Source of the DNA: Desulfofustis sp.
GTDB taxonomy: Bacteria; Desulfobacterota; Desulfobulbia; Desulfobulbales; Desulfocapsaceae
Reading direction: 5' to 3'
Assembly: GCA_029287755.1 (NCBI GenBank)
Contig: JARFQM010000471.1
Location: forward strand, 1-20,424
Length of the DNA: 20,424 nucleotides
The notes beneath the pieces were generated by a model. The model was not told the DNA's origin and ran no database searches. It saw only the letters and a list, made by a program, of their open reading frames with translations. This document shows positions 1-6,821 of the stretch, piece after piece (position 1 is the first letter of the stretch; every line of letters starts with the position of its first letter). A program made the position numbers and the translations under genes.

Positions 1-27
1 GCAGCGTCAGATGTGTATAAGAGACAG
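1..27. other. Nextera (Tn5 mosaic-end) sequencing adapter, not genomic
   Basis: Bases 9-27 read AGATGTGTATAAGAGACAG, the 19-bp Tn5 mosaic end used in Nextera libraries. Bases 1-8 (GCAGCGTC) match the adjoining read-1 adapter tail. Read through, the adapter gives the peptide MYKRQ on the + strand and LSLIHI on the - strand, both well-known contamination signatures in metagenome-derived proteins. Genomic sequence therefore starts at 28, and this is a physical contig end. Confidence 0.97.
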
Positions 28-564
28 GCCAAGGAAAGTCCCGGCAGTATCAAGGTTGGTGTGGCCCATATGGCGAGCATTGATCATGTCGCTTCCTACG
101 AACTCGCGAAAGCGGCCGGGGTCGAATTCGAATTTGTACCGTTCGACGGCGGCGGTGAAATAATCGTGGCGCTGCTGGGCGACGTGATCGACATGGGCGT
201 CCTTAATCCCAGCGAGTTCATGGGGCAGTATGAGGCCGGCAAGGTAAAGCCGGCGGTATTCCTGGTTGCCGATCGTCTGGAGGGGTTCCCTGACACCCCG
301 ACGGCGAAGGAATTGGGCTATGACGTGGAGATGGCAACCTGGCGCGGCGTCGGCGTGAAAGCCGGGACCCCGCCGGAAGTGGTGAAAATCCTGCGTGATG
401 CGTTCCAGGAGTCCATGTCTCACAAGATCTACCAGAACTACCTGGCGGACAACTCAATGGGCCCGGAGTCCGTGCTGACCGGCGAGGATTGGGATGCATT
501 CCTCGACGCCAAATGGCCCATCTGGCAGACCGCCATGAAAGAACTCGGCTACGTGGGCAAATAA
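28..564 (+). CDS. tctC: Tripartite tricarboxylate transporter substrate-binding protein (TctC/Bug family), 5'-truncated
   Basis: This is the C-terminal 178 or so residues of a periplasmic solute-binding protein of the TctC/Bug family, which captures carboxylates and delivers them to the TctAB membrane pair. Family-typical stretches visible are the GDVIDMGVLNPSE segment, a PTAKELGYDVEMATWRGVGV segment followed by KAGTPPEVVKILRDAF, and a final lobe ending KELGYVGK. Family members usually have about 320 residues, so the signal peptide and first lobe are missing. The frame is open into the adapter; the ATG at base 13 belongs to the adapter and must not be taken as the start. tctB and tctA follow on the same strand, which fixes the assignment. 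The ligand cannot be read from sequence; di- and tricarboxylates or aromatic acids are common for the family. Confidence 0.9.
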   Translation, partial: AKESPGSIKVGVAHMASIDHVASYELAKAAGVEFEFVPFDGGGEIIVALLGDVIDMGVLNPSEFMGQYEAGKVKPAVFLVADRLEGFPDTPTAKELGYDVEMATWRGVGVKAGTPPEVVKILRDAFQESMSHKIYQNYLADNSMGPESVLTGEDWDAFLDAKWPIWQTAMKELGYVGK

Positions 565-613
565 ACCTGTGACGGTGCAGCACCCCGTTTCCGGGATGCT
601 GCCCACATCAATC

Positions 614-645
614 GCCACCGCCCGCAGCGCCTTGCGGGCGGTGGC
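614..645 (+). promoter_or_regulatory. Strong GC-rich stem-loop between tctC and tctB
   Basis: A perfect 13-bp inverted repeat pairs 614-626 with 633-645 around a 6-base loop (GCGCCT). It lies in the 103-base gap after the tctC stop. No T-run follows, so it is not a standard intrinsic terminator. Hairpins after solute-binding-protein genes commonly stabilise the upstream mRNA or cause partial termination, raising binding protein over membrane subunits. That role is inferred here. Confidence 0.6.
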
Positions 646-667
646 TCTGAAGACAGGACATCGATCC

Positions 668-1123
668 ATGAAGAATAGAGACCTGCGCATGTCAATCGTG
701 ATGATGATCATTTTCATCATCCTTTTTGCCCTCAGCTTCACCTTCCAGAGTTCCGGGGTGGTGAAAAGCCATACGACCGCTTCATTTTTTCCCCAGGTGG
801 TGCTCGTGGTCGCGATGTTTCTGAACGCCATCATGATGTACCAAAGTGTAAAAAATGGCCCGGATAAAGCAAAGGAGGAAGGTGACCGGGACGCCTTCTG
901 GCGCGTGGTGCTGTCAATGGTCGCCGCCATTGGGTTCGGCTTAGGGGTCGCTTATCTCGGCACGCTTGCTTCGATAAGCCTGTTCATAATCGGCATCATG
1001 CTCATATGGGGGGTCAGGAAGAAGTCGACCATCGCGCTCAATGCCGTAATCACCCCGATCCTGATCTACCTTATCTTCAACAAGATACTCCTGGTGCAGC
1101 TTCCCTCCGGAATCTTAATGTAA
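668..1123 (+). CDS. tctB: Tripartite tricarboxylate transporter small membrane subunit TctB
   Basis: This 151-residue membrane protein is the small integral subunit of the TTT transporter. The hydrophobic profile fits four transmembrane helices: roughly residues 9-27, 39-57, 76-100 and 103-145, the last stretch holding closely spaced segments. The length matches the family's usual 140-170 residues. I chose the ATG at 668 because it gives a short charged N-terminus (MKNRDLR) directly before the first helix and has an AGGA at 655-658. The frame stays open upstream to 569, but that part runs through the tctC-tctB hairpin and looks non-coding. Sequence conservation in TctB is low, so the call rests largely on topology, size and its place between tctC and tctA. 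Confidence 0.88.
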   Translation: MKNRDLRMSIVMMIIFIILFALSFTFQSSGVVKSHTTASFFPQVVLVVAMFLNAIMMYQSVKNGPDKAKEEGDRDAFWRVVLSMVAAIGFGLGVAYLGTLASISLFIIGIMLIWGVRKKSTIALNAVITPILIYLIFNKILLVQLPSGILM

Positions 1124-1133
1124 AGAGGTCGCC

Positions 1134-2651
1134 GTGTTAGATCAATTACTGCTCGGTTTCATGACCATCATGGAACCGATGAATTTTCTGGCCGTGTTCC
1201 TGGGGGTGCTGGGCGGCATGATCATCGGCTCCCTGCCTGGACTCACCGCTCCGATGGGCTGCGCCCTGCTGATCCCCTTCACCTATACCATGCAGCCGGT
1301 TCCCGCCATCACCATGCTGGTCAGCCTCTATTGCGGCGCCATGTTCGGCGGGTCGATTGCCGCCATCCTGGTGCATGCCCCCGGGACGCCGGCTGCCGCA
1401 GCGACTACCTTTGACGGCTATCCGCTGGCCCAGAAAGGCCAGGCCGGCAAGGCCCTGGGCATGGCCTGCATAAGTTCCGCCCTGGGCGGGTTATTCAGCG
1501 TCGTGGTCCTTATCCTGCTGGCACCGGTGCTGGCGGATCTCGCTATTAAGTTCGGCCCTCCCGAGTATTTCGCCCTGGCGGTGTTCGGGCTAAGTATGAT
1601 CAGCAGTCTAGGTTCGAAGTCAGTGGTGAAAAATCTGCTCGGCGGCACCATCGGGGTCTTCATCGCTTGCATTGGCATGGATAGCATATCCGGTTTCAGC
1701 CGCTATGATTTCGGTATTACCCATCTGATGGACGGAGTGAGTTTCATTCCGGTCATGATCGGTCTTTTTGCCGCAGCCGAGGTCTTCCGTCAAGCAGAGA
1801 AGGGAGTCCGGAAAATCGTTATCGACCGCAAGATTTCGGGGCTGCTTCCGACCTGGAAAGAGATCAAGTCTGTGAAGACAACCTTGATTCGTTCCTCGCT
1901 CATCGGGACCTTCATCGGTATCCTGCCGGCCGAGGGCGGCACGGTCGCATCGTTTATCGGCTACAATGAGGCGAAACGCTTCTCCAAAGAACCAGAGAAG
2001 TTTGGCACCGGGTCACTTGAGGGGGTTGCCGCCGCGGAATGCGCCAACAACTCTGCAACCGGCGGGGCAATGGTCCCTACCATGGCTCTGGGCATCCCTG
2101 GCAGCGGCACCACGGCCGTCATCCTCGGCGCCCTGCTCGTGCACGGCATGCGCCCGGGTCCGCTGCTCTTCATCCAGCACACGGATGTGGTCTACGCGGT
2201 GTTCATCGGCATGTTCTTCGCCAACCTGATGTTCCTCGGCTTGGGGCTTGGGGGGGCAAAGGTGTTCTCCCAGATCCTGCGAGTCCCGACCTATGTGTTG
2301 AGCCCGATTATTTTAGTACTCTGCGTGGTTGGTACCTATGCGCTTCATAACAACATGGCTGACGTCTGGATTATGCTGATCTGCGGTCTAGTGGGCTACA
2401 AGATGAAGGAGTACGGCTTTGCCGCGGCGCCCATCGTGCTGGGACTGGTATTGGGCGAGTTAATCGAGATATCCCTGCGGCGTTCGCTGATCGTGTTCGA
2501 CAACAATGCTTTCATTTTTTTCACCCGACCCTGGGCCCTGACCTTCATTGTGCTGACCGTTCTCGGGCTCTGTTCACCCGCTATCCGATCCTGGGTGGAG
2601 AGCCGTGGAGAGAAGAACAAAAAGCAACAGGCTGCTGACTCACTGGAGTGA
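1134..2651 (+). CDS. tctA: Tripartite tricarboxylate transporter large membrane subunit TctA
   Basis: This 505-residue protein is the large permease subunit of the TTT transporter, with many predicted membrane helices. The TctA signature is clear: GSLPGLTAPMGCALLIPFTY near residues 32-51, and an APGTPAAAATTFDGYPLA segment around residues 82-99. A second repeat holds GILPAEGGTVASFIGYNEAK and a GAMVPTMALGIPGSGTTAVI stretch, reflecting the internal duplication of the family. The length of about 500 is normal. It starts at a GTG (1134) preceded by AAAGAGG at 1122-1128, only 10 bases after the tctB stop, so tctB and tctA are surely co-transcribed. The C-terminus ends in a short charged tail (residues 490-505). 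It drives ion-coupled uptake of the ligand brought by TctC. Confidence 0.96.
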   Translation: MLDQLLLGFMTIMEPMNFLAVFLGVLGGMIIGSLPGLTAPMGCALLIPFTYTMQPVPAITMLVSLYCGAMFGGSIAAILVHAPGTPAAAATTFDGYPLAQKGQAGKALGMACISSALGGLFSVVVLILLAPVLADLAIKFGPPEYFALAVFGLSMISSLGSKSVVKNLLGGTIGVFIACIGMDSISGFSRYDFGITHLMDGVSFIPVMIGLFAAAEVFRQAEKGVRKIVIDRKISGLLPTWKEIKSVKTTLIRSSLIGTFIGILPAEGGTVASFIGYNEAKRFSKEPEKFGTGSLEGVAAAECANNSATGGAMVPTMALGIPGSGTTAVILGALLVHGMRPGPLLFIQHTDVVYAVFIGMFFANLMFLGLGLGGAKVFSQILRVPTYVLSPIILVLCVVGTYALHNNMADVWIMLICGLVGYKMKEYGFAAAPIVLGLVLGELIEISLRRSLIVFDNNAFIFFTRPWALTFIVLTVLGLCSPAIRSWVESRGEKNKKQQAADSLE

Positions 2652-2710
2652 AATTCCTGCAATTCTGCGGAAGCACCTGTCAGCCGCCAACCATTCGAGA
2701 CGTCGACAGA

Positions 2711-2715
2711 AGGAG
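2711..2715 (+). promoter_or_regulatory. Ribosome binding site that fixes the cooF-like GTG start
   Basis: AGGAG (within AGAAGGAG, 2708-2715) lies 6 bases before the GTG at 2722. The frame is open upstream to 2605 inside tctA, so this site is what places the start at 2722. Confidence 0.7.
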
Positions 2716-2721
2716 TTGCAA

Positions 2722-3273
2722 GTGAAGACTATCGCAGTACACCTTGAGCGCTGCACCGGCTGCAGGACGTGTGAACTCTATTGCGCGACCGAGAGAGGCA
2801 GCAATGCCAAAACGCTGCTTCAGGCCGTGCAGGAGGACATTGTTCCCAGAGCCAGGATACGGGTCGAGGGCAGCAACCGGTTGTCCGTGGCTCTGCAGTG
2901 CAGGCACTGTCTGCAGGCGCCCTGTTTAGACTCTTGCCTGACCGGGGCATTGAAGCGCGACAGCGCAACCGGGACCGTGCTTATCCAGGAGAACCTCTGC
3001 ATCGGCTGCTGGACCTGCACCCTGTTCTGCCCCTACGGCGTCATCTATCCCTGGCCGGAACGCAAGATTGCCCTGAAATGCGATCGCTGCAACTATATGG
3101 AGGTTCCCGTCTGCGTCGACGTCTGCCCGACCAGGGCGCTGGAACTGCTCGAAATGGACCAGTTCGAGGAAGCTATCGGCCGAAAGACCACCCGCCTTAT
3201 CTCGGACCTGCAGGGCGAAAACGGGCGGAAATCAACCCTGCTGCTCGATCTGGCAAGCCCAAACGGTCGTTGA
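2722..3273 (+). CDS. CooF/HycB-like ferredoxin with four [4Fe-4S] clusters
   Basis: This 183-residue soluble polyferredoxin has 16 cysteines in four groups: C11-C14-C17-C21, C60-C63-C68-C72, C93-C96-C99-C103 and C120-C123-C131-C135. That is the arrangement of the CooF/HycB/DmsB electron-transfer family, and the length matches CooF (about 190). There is no signal peptide or membrane helix, so it is cytoplasmic. The start is a GTG with an excellent Shine-Dalgarno 6 bases upstream. It sits 70 bases after tctA and 29 bases before a CooS-like gene, which is followed by an FAD/NAD(P)H oxidoreductase. In known CooF-CooS-FNOR operons CooF relays electrons between CooS and the flavoprotein. Here that partnership is inferred, and because the CooS-like partner lacks a CO active site the electron source is unknown. 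I leave the symbol blank for that reason. Confidence 0.85.
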   Translation: MKTIAVHLERCTGCRTCELYCATERGSNAKTLLQAVQEDIVPRARIRVEGSNRLSVALQCRHCLQAPCLDSCLTGALKRDSATGTVLIQENLCIGCWTCTLFCPYGVIYPWPERKIALKCDRCNYMEVPVCVDVCPTRALELLEMDQFEEAIGRKTTRLISDLQGENGRKSTLLLDLASPNGR

Positions 3274-3302
3274 TAACCAAAGAATCAGAAAGCGGAAGAG
3301 CT

Positions 3303-4778
3303 ATGCAAACTATTCATTTAAAAACCGCTGACCCGGTCAGCCAGCAGCTGTTGCGTTCCGCGGCGCAACGGGGAATCGATCTCTTCTGGGACCGCTACGA
3401 GAAGGCACAACCCCAGGATGGCTTCATGCGGCTGGGGCTCTATTGCCCGTTTGAGTGTATGTACGGCCCGTGCAGGATCGACCCGTTCGGACGGGGCCCT
3501 GCCCAGGGCATCTGCGGTCTGGATCGGGACCAGATGGTGGCCGCGACCATGCTGAGGCTCTGTCAACAGGGAGCAATTCAGGCCCTGGCCGCGGTACCCC
3601 ACTGCACCGGATCAGACGGCCTGGCTTGCAGCGGTGTTCTCGGGGCCCTTATCGACACCGCACTCTCGGCCACGCAGCAGGAAAAACTCTGCTGCTCAGA
3701 GATTTTCCAGACCGCAGGACTGCTGCAGCGCAGTTCACGCAGTCATGAAGAATTGCTGAACAGAGCCTTGCGACTCGGCCTGCTGACACTGGCCCTGGTC
3801 GAGCAGGCCGGCACCTCGGCAGGGGCTGACACCCTGGAGTGCAGCCTGGGCTACGGCGCCCTTGCTGAGGCCCCGATCCGAATCGGTTTCAGCGGTCGAC
3901 CGTCCCGGGAACTGATCCAGGCTCTGGAGCAGGCACTGCTGAACGAGCCTGAGTCGCCGGCTGTTCTTCTGTCACTGGGCGATTGGCTCCAAATTGACGA
4001 CCGGGTTATGCCGATTGGCACCACCTCGGGCGAAGCCGAACTGCTGCTGAGCAGCGGTGCCGTTCACCTGCTGGTTGCCGGGCCGGGCACGGATCCCGGC
4101 CTTCTAAAGGTCTGTGAACAGATGAATGTACCGGTCGTGCTGAATAATCTCGAGCCCGACAGCGGCAGCCTTCTCAGCCAAGCCCGGATCCGTGCCGAAC
4201 ACTCGTCCCACCCGGATCCATTTACCGACGTTCCGGCCGAACTGCTCACCAGGGTAATCATGTCCGATACTTCGTTCTTAAAGGCGGTTGTGAGCGAATC
4301 GGTAGATCAGATCGCACTGATCGGTGGGAGCGACACACCTCACCTGCCGCTTGGAAGTCTCGCCGCCGGTCTCGTCTCCGGGCTGGCCGACAGCGGCATA
4401 AGAATTGCCGGCTGGGGAGACACGGCCCTGTGGATGGCAAAACTAACGCAGACAAACGCATCCGGGCTGCAACCGTTCACCCTCGAAAACGGTCAGGGAC
4501 CTCTGTTGGCCGTCAAAGGGCTGGCCGCAGCCGGCAAACTCGATGCCCTCAGAGGGATTTGCTTCACCGGCATAAAAGATGTCAAAGACTTCAGCATGGC
4601 CCTGGGCCTGGCCTATCTCGGCTGCCGGGTCAGCATGGCCACGCCTATTCCAGTACACGGCAGTAAAAACGTCGTGCACTCACTGGCGCGCATGATCGGG
4701 GACCACGGTGGGGAATTGCTCCATTTTGATCATCCTGCCGAGGCGGAGAGTCTGACAGATTGGTTCACTGCAGTGTAA
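3303..4778 (+). CDS. Short, degenerate CooS-like (CO dehydrogenase fold) protein retaining only B-cluster cysteines
   Basis: This 491-residue protein is homologous to anaerobic Ni-CO dehydrogenase CooS, which has about 635 residues. The N-terminus matches closely (WDRYE, PQxGF, GPCRIxPFG, GICG). B-cluster cysteines are present at C48, C52, C57 and C71, but the first spacing is C-x3-C rather than C-x2-C. Both D-cluster positions are changed: D39 stands for Cys39 and Y47 for Cys47. Compared from memory with the Carboxydothermus CooS-II sequence, the C-cluster ligands are mostly gone. The His261 region reads FSGRP, the Cys295 region LSLGD, the Cys333 region AGPG, Cys446 is S343 and Cys476 is W371; only Cys526 persists, as C420. 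The base lysine (Lys563) aligns with glycine, and much of the helical domain is missing. CO oxidation is therefore very unlikely. The ATG at 3303 has GGAAGAG just upstream; the open frame before it overlaps the cooF-like gene. An electron-transfer or scaffold role is inferred. Confidence 0.8.
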   Translation: MQTIHLKTADPVSQQLLRSAAQRGIDLFWDRYEKAQPQDGFMRLGLYCPFECMYGPCRIDPFGRGPAQGICGLDRDQMVAATMLRLCQQGAIQALAAVPHCTGSDGLACSGVLGALIDTALSATQQEKLCCSEIFQTAGLLQRSSRSHEELLNRALRLGLLTLALVEQAGTSAGADTLECSLGYGALAEAPIRIGFSGRPSRELIQALEQALLNEPESPAVLLSLGDWLQIDDRVMPIGTTSGEAELLLSSGAVHLLVAGPGTDPGLLKVCEQMNVPVVLNNLEPDSGSLLSQARIRAEHSSHPDPFTDVPAELLTRVIMSDTSFLKAVVSESVDQIALIGGSDTPHLPLGSLAAGLVSGLADSGIRIAGWGDTALWMAKLTQTNASGLQPFTLENGQGPLLAVKGLAAAGKLDALRGICFTGIKDVKDFSMALGLAYLGCRVSMATPIPVHGSKNVVHSLARMIGDHGGELLHFDHPAEAESLTDWFTAV

Positions 4779-4804
4779 CGGTCATGTGGATGATGACAAG
4801 CAAC

Positions 4805-4808
4805 GGAG
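4805..4808 (+). promoter_or_regulatory. Ribosome binding site supporting the GTG start at 4816
   Basis: GGAG lies 7 bases before an in-frame GTG at 4816. The earlier in-frame GTG at 4786 has no visible Shine-Dalgarno. The later start places the FAD-binding strand (DCVVIGGG) at residue 2, as is usual in this family. Confidence 0.5.
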
Positions 4809-4815
4809 TCTGGCA

Positions 4816-6084
4816 GTGGATTGCGTAGTAATCGGCGGCGGCGTTGCCGGCCTGCAGGCGGCACTGAGCTTTCGCAGGGCGTTTAAGGGAAAAACCGTAA
4901 CCCTTATCGATACCGAGCGTGAAGTGGGCTACTACCGTACGCTTCTTCCCCAATTTATGAATCGCTCCATCCCGGAAAACAAGCTGTTCTTCTGGCACAA
5001 CCACGATGATCCGCAGTTCAAGGTTATCTGCGGAGTGAAGGCAGTGGCCGTACAACGCAAGAACAGGACATTGTCGCTCAGCGACGGATCAGAGGTAACG
5101 TATCGTCGGTTGATCATCGCCTCGGGCGGCCGTCCCCTTGTCCCGCCGGTATGCGCGCTCGATCGGATCGCTGGAATCTTCCCGGTACGGAGCCTGACCG
5201 CGGCCAGGGCTGCCCGTGACTGGCTGCCGCAGCACCCTGACGTCGTCATTGTCGGCGGCGGACTGGTCGGGGTGAAGACCGCTGCCCATCTTGCCGGACA
5301 GGGTTTTCCCGTCACCCTGGTCGAGAAAGAAAACCACCTGCTGCCCCAGGCCCTGTCCAGCCAGGCCGCAGAACTCGTGGAAGAGCATCTGCGGAGGAAA
5401 AAGGTACGGCTGCTGCTAGGAAGCACCGTTGAAGACCTGCAATCCGCCGATAGTTCCGTCCGGGCCATCAGGGCTGACGGTCAATGGCTGGATTGCCAGA
5501 CCCTGCTGGTGGCTGCCGGATCGGTTCCCGAGATCGATTTTCTCGCCGATTCGGGGCTGCTCAGGAAAGGCAATCTGGAGGTAAGTCGAACGCTGCAGAC
5601 CGAAGACGAATACATCTTCGCAGCCGGCGATGCCGTCACCATTGTCGAGCGCGGCTCCTTTACTCCGTGGACATGGCCTCAGGCCGTGGTGCAGGGACAG
5701 CTGGCTGCCGGCAACCTCTATGCACCGGCTCCGGTTTCGCTCTTCTGTCTGTCCCGGGTCAACGCCATGAACTTGAACGGCCTTTCTCTCGTTGTGCTCG
5801 GCATACCGGTTGCTGGAGCCCGACGGAGCGTGCTCTCAAGACCCGGTGACGGAGTACTCAGAGAGCTGTATCACGTAGACGGCAAGATCGTCGGGGGGGC
5901 GCTGGTAGGTGATATCACGAACGCGGGAAGACTACACTGGATGATGACTGTCGGGGAACGGGTGGATAACGATTTCACCGCACTGCTCGAACCCCGCATC
6001 AATACCTTTGCCCGCCTCTCACCCAGTTGTGTTAACCATAATCCAAGGGCCGTGCTGCTGCCCACCAGGGAGTCTGAAAGATGA
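4816..6084 (+). CDS. FAD/NAD(P)H-dependent oxidoreductase (NADH oxidase-like, FNOR of CooS operons)
   Basis: This 422-residue flavoprotein belongs to the pyridine-nucleotide-disulfide oxidoreductase superfamily. An N-terminal FAD-binding Rossmann motif (VVIGGGVAGLQAA) starts at residue 4. A second dinucleotide motif for NAD(P)H (VVIVGGGLVGVKTAAHL) lies near residues 144-160, and the FAD-contacting FAAGDAV near residues 271-277. The region after the first motif (YYRTLLPQF) has no redox CxxxxC, so it is not a classic disulfide reductase; the NADH oxidase/rubredoxin-reductase-like branch fits best. Such flavoproteins (FNOR) accompany CooS and CooF in many anaerobes and exchange electrons between ferredoxin and NAD(P). 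A GTG at 4786 would add 10 residues but lacks a Shine-Dalgarno. The gene ends in an ATGA overlap with the next gene, implying translational coupling. Confidence 0.87.
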   Translation: MDCVVIGGGVAGLQAALSFRRAFKGKTVTLIDTEREVGYYRTLLPQFMNRSIPENKLFFWHNHDDPQFKVICGVKAVAVQRKNRTLSLSDGSEVTYRRLIIASGGRPLVPPVCALDRIAGIFPVRSLTAARAARDWLPQHPDVVIVGGGLVGVKTAAHLAGQGFPVTLVEKENHLLPQALSSQAAELVEEHLRRKKVRLLLGSTVEDLQSADSSVRAIRADGQWLDCQTLLVAAGSVPEIDFLADSGLLRKGNLEVSRTLQTEDEYIFAAGDAVTIVERGSFTPWTWPQAVVQGQLAAGNLYAPAPVSLFCLSRVNAMNLNGLSLVVLGIPVAGARRSVLSRPGDGVLRELYHVDGKIVGGALVGDITNAGRLHWMMTVGERVDNDFTALLEPRINTFARLSPSCVNHNPRAVLLPTRESER

Positions 6085-6821
6085 TCGTTTTCAAGGATGT
6101 GTGCGTGGGGTGCGGCAGGTGTCAACCCTATTGCCCGGCCGGTGCAATCCATTTCGAGGATCACCGGAGTACGGTCGACCAGGAACTCTGTTTCGAGTGC
6201 GGAACCTGTCTGCGCAGCGAGATCTGCCCGGTCGACGCGATCCGCGAACCCGCCAATGTCTACCATTACCCCCGCGCACTGCGAAAGTATTTCAGCGATC
6301 CGACCTCGACCCATGCCGTGACCGGTATCCAGGGACGAGGAACGGAGGAATCCAAGACCAACGACGTGACCCTGCGCTGCGGCCCGGGCCAGGTCGGTAT
6401 CGCCATCGAGATCGGCCGACCGACGCTCGGCATGGAGCTCGAAGATATCCAGAAAATCACCCGGGCTCTGGCCCGCAACGGCATCCATGAAATCGAACCG
6501 AACAACCCGATCAATTCGATGATCCTCGATCACCGGACCGGCGATCTCAAGCCTGAGCTGCTCGGAGAACGGGTGCTGAGCGCCATCATCGAAATGAGCA
6601 TCGACCGGGACCGGCTGCCGGATATCCTGCGGGCAATCCGGGAAGTGATCCCGGAACTGGACTCCGTTTTCACTCTCGATGTGGTGACCATGCTCGAGCC
6701 TGGATTGTCCGTTCCACCCGAGGTGTTGAGGTCGATCGAGGCGGAAGGGTTCACCTGGCGGCCGAATGCGAAAATCAACATGGGGCTCGGCCGAGTAACC
6801 GAAAAGGAAAGTAACGCATGA
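6081..6821 (+). CDS. Two-cluster ferredoxin fused to an uncharacterised alpha/beta domain, copy 1
   Basis: This 246-residue protein has an N-terminal 2[4Fe-4S] ferredoxin domain: C8-C11-C14-C18 followed by proline, then C37-C40-C43-C49. The second group has a five-residue gap before its last cysteine. A linker (about 55-80) leads to a conserved block GRGTEE (85-90) and KTND (92-95). A domain of roughly 130 residues follows, with alternating strands and helices (GIAIEIGRP, VLSAIIE, then a helix and a strand near SVFTLDVV). I read that as possibly ACT- or ferredoxin-like, by inference only. The C-terminus ends K-x-NMGLG. I do not recognise the family. A diverged copy lies at 7544-8272 with every cysteine in register. 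It is coupled by 4-base ATGA overlaps to both the flavoprotein upstream and the MTHSLHR protein downstream, which suggests a complex with them. Confidence 0.85.
   Translation: MIVFKDVCVGCGRCQPYCPAGAIHFEDHRSTVDQELCFECGTCLRSEICPVDAIREPANVYHYPRALRKYFSDPTSTHAVTGIQGRGTEESKTNDVTLRCGPGQVGIAIEIGRPTLGMELEDIQKITRALARNGIHEIEPNNPINSMILDHRTGDLKPELLGERVLSAIIEMSIDRDRLPDILRAIREVIPELDSVFTLDVVTMLEPGLSVPPEVLRSIEAEGFTWRPNAKINMGLGRVTEKESNA

Noticed and set aside
7..423. Open frame on the - strand opposite tctC ending in LSLIHI
   Set aside because: It is antisense to a real gene and its end is encoded by the sequencing adapter.
614..645. Intrinsic terminator after tctC
   Set aside because: The stem is strong but no T-run follows and tctB continues the operon, so it is better read as a stability or attenuation hairpin.
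2605..2721. Upstream extension of the cooF-like ferredoxin to 2605
   Set aside because: It would overlap tctA and encode unconserved residues; the AGGAG site 6 bases before GTG 2722 gives the start.
2781..3302. N-terminal extension of the CooS-like protein into the cooF-like gene
   Set aside because: This frame is open but overlaps the four-cluster ferredoxin gene; CooS homology begins just after the ATG at 3303, which has its own ribosome binding site.
3303..4778. Annotation as a working carbon monoxide dehydrogenase (cooS)
   Set aside because: C-cluster ligands, the catalytic lysine and both D-cluster cysteines are missing, and the protein is about 140 residues short.
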